A stretch of DNA of 64,000 nucleotides from contig CAWDVH010000001.1 of NCBI GenBank assembly GCA_963805705.1, positions 806,001-870,000 of the forward strand. Reading direction: 5' to 3'. The notes beneath the pieces are model-generated. The model made no database searches and was not told where the DNA came from. It worked only from the letters and a program-made list of their open reading frames with translations. The translations under genes were made by a program, and so were the position numbers. How positions within the stretch are numbered: position 1 is the first letter of the stretch; each line of letters begins with the position of its first letter. Of this stretch, positions 34,730-43,266 are shown piece by piece. Source of the DNA: CAWDVH01 sp963805705 (lineage in GTDB: Bacteria; Actinomycetota; Actinomycetes; Streptosporangiales; Streptosporangiaceae).

Positions 34730-35566
34730 ATGGGCGACCAGCCGATGCAGGGCCGGGTGGCACTGGTGGCCGGGGCCAGCAAGGGGATCGGCGCGGCCAC
34801 GGCCGAGGCGTTCGCGGCCGCCGGCGCGGCGGTGGTCCTGGGCGCTCGCGATACCGGGGCCCTGCAGTCCGTGGCCAGGCGCATCGAGGCCGCCGGCGGC
34901 CGGGCGATCGCCGTGCGTACCGATGTGGCGGACGTCGAGTCGATGCGCCACCTGGTCGAGCGGGCCATGGCGGCCTACGGCCGGCTCGACGCCGCGTTCA
35001 ACAACGCGACCGACGGGCCGCTGCCCGCGCCGCTGGCGGACATTGATCCGGACGAGTTCGACCGGGGGATAGCGACCAACATCCGCGGCACGTTTCTCGG
35101 GATGAAGTTCCAGATCCCGGCCATGCTGCGCGGCGGCGGGGGGGCGATCGTGAACATGGCCTCGATCGCCGGGGTGAATGGCACGGCGAACCTCGCCGCG
35201 TATGTCGCGGGCAAGGCCGGGATCATCGGCCTGACCAAGGTCGCCGCGCTCGACTACGCCGACCAGGGCATCCGGGTCAACGTCGTGGCGCCCGGCCCGA
35301 TCCTGACCTATCACCTGGAGCAGGCGGGCCCGCAGGCCCAGCGGCTGGCCGGGCTGTCCACGCCGGCCCGCAGAACCGGCACCGTCGCGGAGGTGGCCAG
35401 CGCCGTGCTGTGGCTCTGCTCGGAGCAGTCCTCGTTCATCACCGGGGCGGTGCTCCCGATCGACGGCGGCCAGTCCGCCGGGAACAAGCCGCCGCAGATG
35501 TACCGGGCGGGCCAGCCGATGTCCGCGCCGCCCGAAGATCCGGCACTACCGAAGGAGACACCCTGA
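34730..35566 (+). CDS. SDR family oxidoreductase
   Basis: A 278-residue short-chain dehydrogenase with intact motifs: ASKGIGAATAEAF for cofactor, FNNATDG (NNAG-like), Ser in NMASIAG and the catalytic AAYVAGKAG (Tyr-x3-Lys), and IDGGQSAG near the end. The ATG at 34730 has GGGAGGAAGGC right before it. A longer frame from 34562 would add 56 residues made of short Gly/Ser/Arg repeats; this may be leader DNA. The first gene of a unit with the SnoaL-like protein, under the divergent MarR. Confidence 0.88.
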   Translation: MGDQPMQGRVALVAGASKGIGAATAEAFAAAGAAVVLGARDTGALQSVARRIEAAGGRAIAVRTDVADVESMRHLVERAMAAYGRLDAAFNNATDGPLPAPLADIDPDEFDRGIATNIRGTFLGMKFQIPAMLRGGGGAIVNMASIAGVNGTANLAAYVAGKAGIIGLTKVAALDYADQGIRVNVVAPGPILTYHLEQAGPQAQRLAGLSTPARRTGTVAEVASAVLWLCSEQSSFITGAVLPIDGGQSAGNKPPQMYRAGQPMSAPPEDPALPKETP

Positions 35567-36027
35567 TGAGCACCGGCACCGGCGCGGCCAGCACCGGCAC
35601 CCCAAGCACCCCCACGCCAGGAACCCCTACGCCAGGCACCGGCACCCGCGCAGAGATCCTTGCTCTCGGCGCCCGGTGGGCCGCGGCGGAGCAGGCCGGC
35701 GACACCGGCACCCTCAGCGAGATCGCAGCGGCCGACTTCCGGCTGGTCGGGCCGTTTGGCTTCGTGCTCGATAAGGCCCAGTGGCTGGACCGCTACCGCA
35801 CCGGCGGCCTGGCCACCAGCTCCCTGATCTGGGACGAGGTAGAGGTCCGCGACTTCGGGGCCACGGCGATCGCGATCGGCCGTCACACTCAGCACGCGAC
35901 GTACCGGGGCCAGCCCGCCGATGGCCAGTTTCGCGTGACGCATGTTTTCGTGCGGGACGGGGACCGCTGGGCACTGGCCAGCCTGCACCTCAGCCTGGCG
36001 GCGCCGCCGGCCAGGCCCGAGCAGTAG
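35566..36027 (+). CDS. SnoaL/NTF2-like protein
   Basis: A 153-residue protein with an N-terminal Thr/Pro/Gly low-complexity stretch (STPTPGTPTPGTGT) and a DUF4440/SnoaL-type cone fold (RWAAAEQAGDTGTLSEIAAA, WLDRYRTGGLATSS, RVTHVFVRDGDRWALASLHL). Such domains serve as small-molecule isomerases, cyclases or binding proteins. The ATG overlaps the SDR stop (TGATG), with GAAGGAGACA upstream, so translation is coupled. Likely acts in the same MarR-controlled conversion. It ends one base before the convergent MEDS gene. Confidence 0.82.
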   Translation: MSTGTGAASTGTPSTPTPGTPTPGTGTRAEILALGARWAAAEQAGDTGTLSEIAAADFRLVGPFGFVLDKAQWLDRYRTGGLATSSLIWDEVEVRDFGATAIAIGRHTQHATYRGQPADGQFRVTHVFVRDGDRWALASLHLSLAAPPARPEQ

Positions 36028-36978
36028 TCAGTGAGCTTGGCGGAGACGGACGACGGTACCGCCTGCTGACGAGGAGATCTGAACGAGATCGCAGAGCTGG
36101 TTGGCGAGCCACAGACCACCCGGCGAGCTGCTATCGAGGGTCGGCGGCAGCCGTCCGGCGAGCGGCGAGATGATGTGCCCCTGATCGGACACCTCGCAGA
36201 CGAGCGAGGAACCCTCGCTCCACACGCGAAGCTCCCCCTGCCCGCCGCCGTGCCGGATGGTGTTGGTGGCGATCTCATTGACGGCCATCATCATCGCGTC
36301 CGCTGCCGGGCGGGGCAGGCCGGCCCGGATGGCGTGCTGGGTGACGAAAATCCGCAGGTAATGCAGGACCCCTGACTCGAAGTACAGGCAGGCCGCATCA
36401 GGCGGCCGGGGCGGCAGTGGCCGGGCGAACGGGCCGGCCAGGTCGACCGGCCGGAAAGTCCTGCACGCCTGCCGGTCCTCGCCACGGGCGACAAAGGGGT
36501 GCGTCCGGTACGCCTCATCGATGACGTCAGCGGTCAGTGCCTCAAGGTCGTACGGGCACAGGAGCCAGAACGGCGTGGCCGCGTCGAAGGCCACATTCAG
36601 CAGCGCCTCGTGCAGCTGGCATTCGGCGAGCTCAGTCGGGGAGCGCTCCGGGTAGATGGGCTCGCCGATCCCCCACAGCTGCGAGGCCCCCTTATGGGCG
36701 TGCAGGAAGGCCTGCCAGGCCGCGATGATCCGCGCCGGGTTGTCACCGACGTCCGCCATATCGGCGAAGGTCACGGCGGCTGCCTCCGGTCCCAGCTGCC
36801 GGGAGATCAGGTCGATCTTCGCTTTGCTCACGACGACGAGGATCGGGTCGCCGGCACTGATCGCCCGGCGGATGAACGACGTCGCTGCGGTGAGGAACTC
36901 GGCCATGCCGGAATACAGCAGCGCCTCGTGACGGTAGCCGCCGACGGTGCCGTGCAGTGATGCGGGTGCCGTGTTCAT
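36028..36978 (-). CDS. MEDS-domain / HATPase (RsbW-like) regulator
   Basis: A 316-residue protein common in actinobacteria. The N-terminal MEDS domain (about 15-175: YRHEALLYSGMAEFLTAATS, LWGIGEPIYPERSPTELAEC, PFWLLCPYDLEAL) is followed by an anti-sigma-type ATPase (about 200-316: MMAVNEIATNTIRHG as N-box, SDQGHI, GGLWLANQLCDLVQI as G-box). Such proteins act in partner-switching control of sigma factors; no histidine phosphorylation box is present. No partner sigma or antagonist gene lies next to it. Confidence 0.88.
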   Translation of the reverse strand: MNTAPASLHGTVGGYRHEALLYSGMAEFLTAATSFIRRAISAGDPILVVVSKAKIDLISRQLGPEAAAVTFADMADVGDNPARIIAAWQAFLHAHKGASQLWGIGEPIYPERSPTELAECQLHEALLNVAFDAATPFWLLCPYDLEALTADVIDEAYRTHPFVARGEDRQACRTFRPVDLAGPFARPLPPRPPDAACLYFESGVLHYLRIFVTQHAIRAGLPRPAADAMMMAVNEIATNTIRHGGGQGELRVWSEGSSLVCEVSDQGHIISPLAGRLPPTLDSSSPGGLWLANQLCDLVQISSSAGGTVVRLRQAH

Positions 36979-37120
36979 AGTCGCATCACCTCCGCCTGGG
37001 CATCTGGGACCTGACCCGTGCGGCTCGGGAAGCTCGCGTTCCGTACTGCCGCGCCTCTTCCCAGGCCATCAAACATAACAAGTAACCCCTCACGGGCATC
37101 ATAAACGGAAAATGCCCAGC

Positions 37121-37282
37121 TCAGCTGGCCTCGGCATCTACGTCGTACGACTCCAGCCTGAACCTGACGTGCAGCTCAATGCCGGCCAGGAAGTTCCTGG
37201 CCTCCTCGTCGTCCTCGTCGTAGGCCACCTGCCATCTGTGCGTCGTCCCGCGCTCGTCTTCCCAGCTGACCAGGGCTTTCAT
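37121..37282 (-). CDS. Small acidic unknown protein
   Basis: A 53-residue protein, MKALVSWEDERGTTHRWQVA then YDEDDEEARNFLAGIEL, with a net negative charge and a pattern of short beta strands. The ATG at 37282 has GGAGG five to six bases upstream, strong support for translation. No recognised family and no clear operon partner. Confidence 0.65.
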   Translation of the reverse strand: MKALVSWEDERGTTHRWQVAYDEDDEEARNFLAGIELHVRFRLESYDVDAEAS

Positions 37283-37356
37283 GACGCCTCCTGTCGGGCA
37301 GGCCGGGAATGTCGGCCGTAATTTATTGACCGGCATCAGCCTATCTGCGTTCCCCG

Positions 37357-37608
37357 CTAAGGCTTTTTGCTCTCGAGGTACAGCCTGGTCAGCTGTGAGC
37401 GGCGCCGAGCGCCGGTCTTATCCCTGATCCGGTCAAGATGGGAATACACCGTTGCGGGCGTAATGAAGAGCTGACTGGCAATCTCGCGGTCGGTCTCGCC
37501 GGCGGCCACCAGCGCGAGAACCTCCAGCTCACGGGGGCTGAGCTGATGCTCAAGGCGCACGGCTCGCTGCCGGTCCGCGTTGATCAGGTAGGAGGCCAGC
37601 GTCGTGGC
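37357..37608 (-). pseudogene. LuxR-type HTH C-terminal remnant
   Basis: The last ~83 residues of a LuxR/NarL-type regulator: LSPRELEVLALVAAGETDRE, IASQLFITPATVYSHLDRIR, then DKTGARRRSQLTRLYLE and a stop. The frame upstream shows no recognisable ATPase, GAF or receiver domain and has no good start close by, so the 5' part of the gene appears lost. Confidence 0.6.
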
Positions 37609-38088
37609 GCGGCTGGCCGGTGCGCAGGTCGATGTCACCGTCGCAGCGCGGAAAGGCAGCCTGGCTGCTCGGCTTGAACTCGCGGCGTGCCACGTCGTGC
37701 TGCTGACGATCGGCTCTGATCGCCGCCGGCGGCGCGGGCATCGCGGAGCAGGCCCGAACCGGGCCTGGGGCTGACTGCGCGGCCTGCGCCCAGCCACGGA
37801 TGCGCCGGGAGATGACAGCCGGGAGATGACAAGGGGCGGGGCCGAAGCCCCGCCCCTTCTCATTCTCCCCCCGGTCCTGGGACGACCTGGGTCGTGCTGG
37901 CCGACGTTCTGGTGACGGCGCCTTCCGGCAGCCGCCTTCAGATGGTGCTCAGCGTGCCGGTCCCCGCTGCGGCAGCAGTACTGTGTAATCTTCCGCAAAA
38001 ATGTAAGCCGCTGCAAGGATTGGTCTCGCCTTCGGCAGACCTTACTTACCAGCTGTCGCATGACTGTCGCACACCCAGAAGACATCGG
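37609..38088. other. Decayed or non-coding region
   Basis: About 480 bp between the LuxR remnant and the next regulator. It holds a strong orphan terminator hairpin and the promoter region of the + strand regulator, with a somewhat AT-rich tract at 37978-38050. No convincing gene is seen. Confidence 0.5.
37831..37858. terminator. Strong hairpin AAGGGGCGGGGC-CGAA-GCCCCGCCCCTT
   Basis: Two perfect 12-bp arms with a CGAA tetraloop, followed by CTCATTCTCC on the + strand. There is no intact gene ending next to it, so it looks like the terminator of a gene since lost. Confidence 0.75.
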
Positions 38089-39021
38089 ATGCCTCAAAGC
38101 GAACGACAAGTACGCGGCCAGCGGGCCGCTGGCCTGCATCTCCGGCAGCTCCTGCTCCAGCCAGGGCCCTACCGGGATGAGTGGGAACAGCATGCTCACG
38201 ACGTCCCGCCGGAGGAGATCCGGCAGGAAGCCGTCGGCCGGGTTATTGCGGAATATCTGTATGAGGCAGGTGAGCATGACGAGACGGACATCAGGCTCGC
38301 CCGGACGCTCAAGGACCGGGTCAGCCGGGCATTAAGCGGCCGCGGGCTCAGCCTGCAGACACTGCGCTGGATCGAGGCGGCGTTCGGCCTTTCCTCGCGT
38401 GACGCTCAGCGCGTCCACGAGCTGTACCGGGGGGATCTTCGTCCCACGGTCATCGTCGGCACGCTGCCGCCGATCACGAACGGGTCGCGGTCCGGGCACG
38501 AGACCACGCTGCTCTTCGAGCATCACGTCATCGGCCGGGACGGCGTGCCGGCCCGACATCACACCCAGCAGACATTCCGGTCGCTCGTTGACGGAATGAC
38601 GAGCTATCAGTACCGGATTGACACCCCGGAGGCCGACGTCCGGGTGGTGCGCGGCGGCCAGGTCGGCCCGGTATATCAGATCGGCGAGCAGCTCTGGGCA
38701 GCGGACATTTCCTTCCACCACCCGCTGCTCTACGGCGACGAGGCCTACGTTGACTACTGGACTATCTTTCATTATTCGAAACGGCCTGCCCCCGAGTTTC
38801 GCCGAGGTGCCCACCGGCGGGTCGAGCACGTGGACATGCGCCTGGAATTTCACCCCGGCCGCCTGCCCAGGCACCTCTGGTGGGCCGAGTGGGCGGATTA
38901 CCGGAGCCCCGATGAGGCGATCGTCGAGCGAGCGCCGGTCGCCCTGGATGAGGAGCTCTCCGCTCACCGGTACCTGGAAGCCATGGAGGACACTGTCGTC
39001 GGGTACTACTGGGAGTGGTAG
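38089..39021 (+). CDS. Probable DNA-binding regulator (XRE-like), unknown sensory domain
   Basis: A 310-residue protein. The N-terminal ~115 residues are helical with an HTH-like part (IRLARTLKDRVSRALSGRGL, SLQTLRWIEAAFGLSSRDAQ, RVHELYRG). The C-terminal ~190 residues look beta-rich (TTLLFEHHVIGRDGVPARHH, YGDEAYVDYWTIFHY, RRVEHVDMRLEFHPGRLPRH). Proteins of this build are frequent in actinobacteria, but the ligand is unknown. ATG 38089 (MPQSERQ) is preferred to upstream starts, which read through non-coding sequence. Confidence 0.7.
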   Translation: MPQSERQVRGQRAAGLHLRQLLLQPGPYRDEWEQHAHDVPPEEIRQEAVGRVIAEYLYEAGEHDETDIRLARTLKDRVSRALSGRGLSLQTLRWIEAAFGLSSRDAQRVHELYRGDLRPTVIVGTLPPITNGSRSGHETTLLFEHHVIGRDGVPARHHTQQTFRSLVDGMTSYQYRIDTPEADVRVVRGGQVGPVYQIGEQLWAADISFHHPLLYGDEAYVDYWTIFHYSKRPAPEFRRGAHRRVEHVDMRLEFHPGRLPRHLWWAEWADYRSPDEAIVERAPVALDEELSAHRYLEAMEDTVVGYYWEW

Positions 39022-39036
39022 AAGACGGGAGCCCGC

Positions 39037-39411
39037 ATGCTCGAGTCCAGCGGCCTGATCGCGTTCGCCGCGACGGCCAGCCCGGCGGCGGCGCGCGCCT
39101 TTTACGAGCAGGCCCTCGGCCTGCGAGTGGTCGAGCAGAACGACTTCGCCTGCGTATTCGACGCCAACGGCACGATGCTGCGGGTCACTACGGTGGCTGA
39201 GGTCAGCCGGGCTGGCTACACCGTGCTCGGCTGGCAGGTCGCCGATATCGAGACCACGGTCCAGGGCCTGGCGGCCAGAGGGATCGCATTCATGCGGTAC
39301 GACGGCATGGACCAGGACGAGAATGGCGTCTGGACGGCACCCGGCGGCGACAAGGTCGCCTGGTTCGCCGACCCGGACGGCAACACGTTGTCCCTGACCC
39401 AGTTCACCTGA
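39037..39411 (+). CDS. VOC-family (glyoxalase-like) protein
   Basis: A 124-residue single-domain vicinal-oxygen-chelate protein: FYEQALGLRVVEQNDFACVF, GYTVLGWQVADIETTVQGLA, WFADPDGNTLSLTQF. Members bind a metal or a small molecule and include isomerases, dioxygenases and antibiotic-binding proteins. A metal-binding His typical of glyoxalase I is not obvious. It follows the regulator by 15 bp and is probably co-transcribed. Confidence 0.85.
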   Translation: MLESSGLIAFAATASPAAARAFYEQALGLRVVEQNDFACVFDANGTMLRVTTVAEVSRAGYTVLGWQVADIETTVQGLAARGIAFMRYDGMDQDENGVWTAPGGDKVAWFADPDGNTLSLTQFT

Positions 39412-39414
39412 GCC

Positions 39415-39524
39415 GCGCTGTCATCCGGCGCTGTCATCCTGGGCGCTGTCGAGGCCGACCCTGTCCGCCCGGCGCTGTCCGCCCGGCGCTGTCGGGGCCG
39501 GCGCTGTCCTGGGCGGCGCTGTCA
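39415..39524. repeat. GGCGCTGTC interspersed short repeat
   Basis: At least six copies of GGCGCTGTC, spaced irregularly by 5-20 bp, fill the gap between two convergent genes. It is not obviously coding and no long hairpin forms. Confidence 0.75.
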
Positions 39525-40550
39525 CTGCGCGCTGGAGTTCGCCCAGATGTTGATCCCCGCTTCGACCGCATGGGCGTCGATCGCGGCCAGCTCGGCGGCG
39601 GTAAAGCTGGCGTGGCCGACCGCAGCCAGATTCTCCTCCAGCTGGGTAACGCTGCTCGCGCCGATCAGGACCGAGGTGACCCGCTCGTCGCGCAGGGCCC
39701 AGGCCAGCGCCAGCTGAGCCAGCGACTGCCCCCGGCCGCGGGCGATCTCGCCCAGGGCCCGGACATGCGCCAGAGTCGAGTCGGTGAGCTGATCCGATGA
39801 CAGCGATGAGCCGCCCGTGCCCGCCCGCGAGCCCGCCGGAACGCCGTCGGCGTACTTGCCGGTCAGGACACCCTGCGCGAGCGGCGAGAACGCGATGCAG
39901 CCCGCGCCCTCGCGGTCCAGCGTGTCGAGTAGGCCGTCCTCGATCCAGCGGTTCAGCATGGAGTAAGAGGGCTGGTGGATCAGCAACGGCACGCCGAGCT
40001 GGCGGAGGATCTCGGCGGCGGCCGCGGTCCGCTCCGGCGAGTACGACGAGATCCCGGCGTACAGCGCCTTCCCCGACCTGACCGCGGTGGCGAGCGCGCC
40101 CATGGTCTCGGCCAGCGGCGTGCCGGGGTCGGACCGGTGGCTGTAGAAGATGTCCACGTAGTCCAGGCCCATCCGGGTCAGCGACGCATCGAGGCTGGCC
40201 AGCAGGTACTTGCGGGAACCCCCGTCACCGTAAGGCCCTGGCCACATGTCGTAGCCCGCCTTGGTGGAGATGATCAGCTGATCACGGTAGGGCCGCAGGT
40301 CCTCGCGCAGGATCTGGCCGAAGTTGGTCTCGGCCGAGCCGTAGGGCGGCCCGTAGTTGTTGGCCAGGTCGAAATGCGTCACGCCGAGGTCGAAAGCGCG
40401 CCGGATGATCGCGCGCTGGGTCTCCAGGGGCCGGTCATCGCCGAAGTTCTGCCACAGCCCGAGCGACACCGCAGGCAGGTCAATGCCGCTGCGCCCGCAG
40501 CGCCGGTAAGGGATCTGCTGATAACGGTCGTGCGCGGCCACGTATGTCAT
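39522..40550 (-). CDS. Aldo/keto reductase
   Basis: A 342-residue NADPH-dependent reductase of the YghZ/L-glyceraldehyde-3-phosphate reductase type. The catalytic tetrad is visible: Asp and Tyr in HFDLANNYGPPYG, Lys in ISTKAGYD, His in FYSHRSDPG. LIGASSVTQLEENLAAV near the end binds the cofactor. ATG 40550 (MTYVAAHDRYQQIPYRRCGR) gives the family length; the longer frame upstream is shadow of the next gene. It is 89 bp downstream of the iminopeptidase on the same strand. Confidence 0.92.
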   Translation of the reverse strand: MTYVAAHDRYQQIPYRRCGRSGIDLPAVSLGLWQNFGDDRPLETQRAIIRRAFDLGVTHFDLANNYGPPYGSAETNFGQILREDLRPYRDQLIISTKAGYDMWPGPYGDGGSRKYLLASLDASLTRMGLDYVDIFYSHRSDPGTPLAETMGALATAVRSGKALYAGISSYSPERTAAAAEILRQLGVPLLIHQPSYSMLNRWIEDGLLDTLDREGAGCIAFSPLAQGVLTGKYADGVPAGSRAGTGGSSLSSDQLTDSTLAHVRALGEIARGRGQSLAQLALAWALRDERVTSVLIGASSVTQLEENLAAVGHASFTAAELAAIDAHAVEAGINIWANSSAQ

Positions 40551-40639
40551 GGCAGGAGTCTGCCACTGCCGGTGCGCGCCCGCCGGCCGCGTCCTGGCTT
40601 CACCGCCGGCGGATGTGCGGGTCCGGGAGGTAGAGCCCC

Positions 40640-41587
40640 TTAGTCCCTGGCGAAGCGGTTCAGCGCGGTCATCATGTGCCTGGTCATCTCGTCGCCGCCC
40701 TGGTGGCCGGTCCTGACCAGGTGCAGCTCGGACCCGGGCCAGGCCCGGTGGAGCAGCCAGGGCACGTCGGGCGGGCCGCCGATGTCGAACCGGCCGTGGA
40801 TCATCACGCCGGGAATGCCGGCCATCCGGTGGGCGTCGCGCAGCAGCTGACCGTCTTCCAGCCAGGCCGCGTGCGAGAAGTAGTGCGCGCACAGCCGCGC
40901 GAAGGTCATCCGGAAGCGGGGATCGGCGTATCTGTCGCTCGGAGTCCAGCCCTCCTCCAGTGAGTTGACCGCATCCTCCCACTCGCACCAGTCCCGCGCT
41001 GCGCGGGCGGCGACCGCGGGATCGGGATTGGCGTTGAGCAGCTTGTCGTAGGCGGCGACCAGGTCGGCGCAGTTCCCGCCGCCTGCCCGGTACCGCTCCC
41101 ACTGCTCGGGAAAGAACCGCCCGGTCTCGTGATAGAGCCAGTGCACGTCGGAGGGCCGGGTCATGGTGCACGACACCAGCACCATCTCGGTCACCCGCTC
41201 CGGGTAACGCTGGGCGTAGGCGAGCCCCAGCGTCACGCCCCATGATCCGCCCCAGACCAGCCACTGGCCGATGCCCAGGTGCTCACGCAGCTTCTCCATG
41301 TCACCGATCAGGTGCTCGGTGGTATTGGTGTCGAGGCTGGTGCTCAGGTCCGCGACCGACGGCGTGCTGCGCCCGCAGCCGCGCTGATCGAACTGAACGA
41401 ACCGGTAAGCATCCGGGTCGAACGACCGGCGCCGCCCCGGGGTGCTGCCGCTGCCGGGGCCGCCGTGCACCGCAATCGCGGGCTTGCCCTCCGGGTTGCC
41501 GCTGACCTCCCAGTAGATCCGCTGGTCGTCACCGACGTCGAGCATTCCGGAGTCGTAGGGCTCAATGGCCGGAAACCGCTCAGGCAT
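40640..41587 (-). CDS. pip: Proline iminopeptidase
   Basis: A 315-residue S33 peptidase that removes N-terminal proline from peptides. HGGPGSGSTPG (oxyanion), DQRGCGRSTP, the nucleophile elbow GGSWGVTLGLAYAQ, Asp in IHGRFDIGGPP and His in RTGHQGGDEM complete the family pattern. ATG 41587 (MPERFPAIEPYDSGML) is the natural start; the frame upstream is the antisense of a duplicated gene end. Cytoplasmic. Confidence 0.92.
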   Translation of the reverse strand: MPERFPAIEPYDSGMLDVGDDQRIYWEVSGNPEGKPAIAVHGGPGSGSTPGRRRSFDPDAYRFVQFDQRGCGRSTPSVADLSTSLDTNTTEHLIGDMEKLREHLGIGQWLVWGGSWGVTLGLAYAQRYPERVTEMVLVSCTMTRPSDVHWLYHETGRFFPEQWERYRAGGGNCADLVAAYDKLLNANPDPAVAARAARDWCEWEDAVNSLEEGWTPSDRYADPRFRMTFARLCAHYFSHAAWLEDGQLLRDAHRMAGIPGVMIHGRFDIGGPPDVPWLLHRAWPGSELHLVRTGHQGGDEMTRHMMTALNRFARD

Positions 41588-41646
41588 GATGACCACCGTA
41601 GAGCACGCGCCGCCCCGGCCCGGGCAGGAGCCGGTCATGGCCGTGC

Positions 41647-41721
41647 GGTCATAGATCGGGGTGAACCATCCAGATATTGGGCTCCCAGTAGGTCCCGATC
41701 CCGTTGGCCCGGTCGATGTGC
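41647..41721. repeat. 75-bp direct repeat, left copy
   Basis: Identical to 43192-43266 (offset 1545 bp). On the minus strand it encodes the final residues (GIGTYWEPNIWMVHPDL and stop) of the GNAT-like gene at 43194-43937, so it is an orphan 3' end of that gene. Confidence 0.95.
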
Positions 41722-41896
41722 CCTGACTTGGCTCATTTAGTGCGCAGAGCCAGCCCAATGGTGGAGCCGGTCGAGCAGCGGGACGTCGCGTGCGCGGAGT
41801 GGATGCGGTGTGGTAGCTCCGGCTCCTGTGCGCTCCTGACTGCCAAACGCGGAATTCAGATGCGTCAAGCAGGCTCGCCGCTGATACTTGGGCACC

Positions 41897-42799
41897 GTGG
41901 ATCAGCTGCGTAAGGTAACCGGCCTCGACATCGACACACCGCTCGTCCGCGAGCTGGTGACCGCGCAGTTCCCGCAGTGGGCCGCGTTGCCGCTGGAGCC
42001 GGTCGACTCCAGTGGACTGGTGAACGCGATCTACCGCCTCGGTACCGACCTGTCCGTACGGCTGCCGCGCTGGCCCCCTGGCACCGACGCAGTCCGGCGG
42101 GAGCAGGCGAAGCTCGCGGCACTCGCGCCGTTCCTGCCGGTGGCCATCCCTTTTGTTGAGGCGATCGGGTCACCCACCGACGTGTTCCCGGGCGAGTGGT
42201 CCGTCCACCGCTGGCTCACCGGTACTAACCCTTGTCCCGGCGCGCTGGCCGACCCGCGCAGGCTGGCAGCCGACCTCGCGGCGTTCGTCGATGCGTTCCG
42301 GCGGATCGACCTGCCGGACCGGCCGCCGGAGTATCCGGGCGAGCGCCGGACGCGAGCTTCGATGGTCTCGATGGACTCGCCGACGCGGAAGGCGATCGGC
42401 GAGCTAGATGGGCTGATCGACACTCGCGCAGCGCTGGCGTCGTGGGAGGAGTCGCTCGCGGCGCCTTACCACGGGCGCGAGGTGTGGGTGCACTCGGACC
42501 TTAAGCCGGACAACCTGCTCGTATCGGCGGAGGGCCGGCTGATCGCGGTGATCGACTTCGAGACCTGCGGTGTCGGCGATCCGGCATGCGACCTGTTCCC
42601 CGCGTGGTACCTGCTGACCGCTGAGGTCCGCTACGACTTCCGCGCGGCGCTGGACGTGGACGACGCGACGTGGCTCCGCGGGCGCGGGCGCGTGCTGTCT
42701 CAGGCTGTGGGCTACTTGCGGGACCACAGGGACACCAACCCGGCGACCGCGAACTACGCGCGGGATGCCATCGGCGAGGTGCTCGCGGCTTCTGCGTGA
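41897..42799 (+). CDS. Aminoglycoside phosphotransferase-like kinase (APH family)
   Basis: A 300-residue protein-kinase-like fold enzyme. Visible are VNAIYRLGTDLSVRLPR (N-lobe), the catalytic loop VWVHSDLKPDNLLV (HxDxxxxN) and the metal-binding IDFETCGVGDPACDL in place of DFG. Such enzymes phosphorylate antibiotics or small metabolites, and most chromosomal members are not proven resistance genes. GTG 41897 (VDQLRKVTG) or TTG 41888 may start it. It is the only gene in the segment bounded by inverted and direct repeats. Confidence 0.88.
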   Translation: MDQLRKVTGLDIDTPLVRELVTAQFPQWAALPLEPVDSSGLVNAIYRLGTDLSVRLPRWPPGTDAVRREQAKLAALAPFLPVAIPFVEAIGSPTDVFPGEWSVHRWLTGTNPCPGALADPRRLAADLAAFVDAFRRIDLPDRPPEYPGERRTRASMVSMDSPTRKAIGELDGLIDTRAALASWEESLAAPYHGREVWVHSDLKPDNLLVSAEGRLIAVIDFETCGVGDPACDLFPAWYLLTAEVRYDFRAALDVDDATWLRGRGRVLSQAVGYLRDHRDTNPATANYARDAIGEVLAASA

Positions 42800-42926
42800 G
42801 CTGTCTGAGCGCCGAGGTGCAGGAGCGATTTGTAGTCAACGTTTCGGCGGGCACGGGCTGCCGTCGAAGGCAGCCGTAACCATGCGCTCACTGGGCCGGA
42901 CGCGGCTGCCAGCTGGCCGAGAGCCA

Positions 42927-42960
42927 GATGCCGGCAGCACTGCCTGGTGCTGCCGGCATC
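42927..42960. terminator. Hairpin after the phosphotransferase gene
   Basis: GATGCCGGCAGCAC and GTGCTGCCGGCATC form perfect 14-bp arms around TGCCTG, 128 bp after the gene's stop. Confidence 0.7.
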
Positions 42961-43191
42961 TGCAGTCTGTACCTCATGAGCACCTACGCCAGCGCGCAAA
43001 CCCGGCTGGCCGAACTCGCTGCCTTGCAGTTGGTGGCATGCCGCATGGCGCCTGTACCCGTGACTACCTCGCCAAGGCGAAGCCGCCAATGCGACCTCCT
43101 TGTTTAGTGCGCAAAACCGGCCGCCAGAATCCGTGAATCCGCAGCTCAGGACTCCGCACCCGCCGAAACATCATAATCGTGAGCCAAGTCA

Positions 43192-43266
43192 GGTCATAGA
43201 TCGGGGTGAACCATCCAGATATTGGGCTCCCAGTAGGTCCCGATCCCGTTGGCCCGGTCGATGTGC
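43192..43266. repeat. 75-bp direct repeat, right copy
   Basis: The native copy: it forms the 3' end and stop codon of the GNAT-like gene. The orphan copy lies at 41647-41721. Confidence 0.95.

Larger units (their letters stand above)
41722..43193. mobile_element. Possible transposase-less insertion unit carrying a phosphotransferase gene
   Basis: The segment between the 75-bp direct repeats begins with CCTGACTTGGCTCA (41722-41735) and ends with the exact inverted copy TGAGCCAAGTCAGG (43180-43193). TTTAGTGCGCA also occurs near both ends (41736 and 43103, same orientation). It carries one phosphotransferase gene and a terminator hairpin, and no transposase or integrase. Removing one repeat plus the insert would leave the GNAT gene directly beside pip. 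This fits an insertion with duplication of a gene's 3' end, but 75 bp is long for a transposon target duplication, so the mechanism is open. Confidence 0.45.

Noticed and set aside
40551..41264. N-terminal extension of the aldo/keto reductase frame
   Set aside because: The extra residues are shadow translation of the proline iminopeptidase gene; the reductase family starts at 40550.
41722..43193. Calling the phosphotransferase segment a normal insertion sequence
   Set aside because: No transposase, and the flanking repeat of 75 bp is far longer than a usual target duplication.
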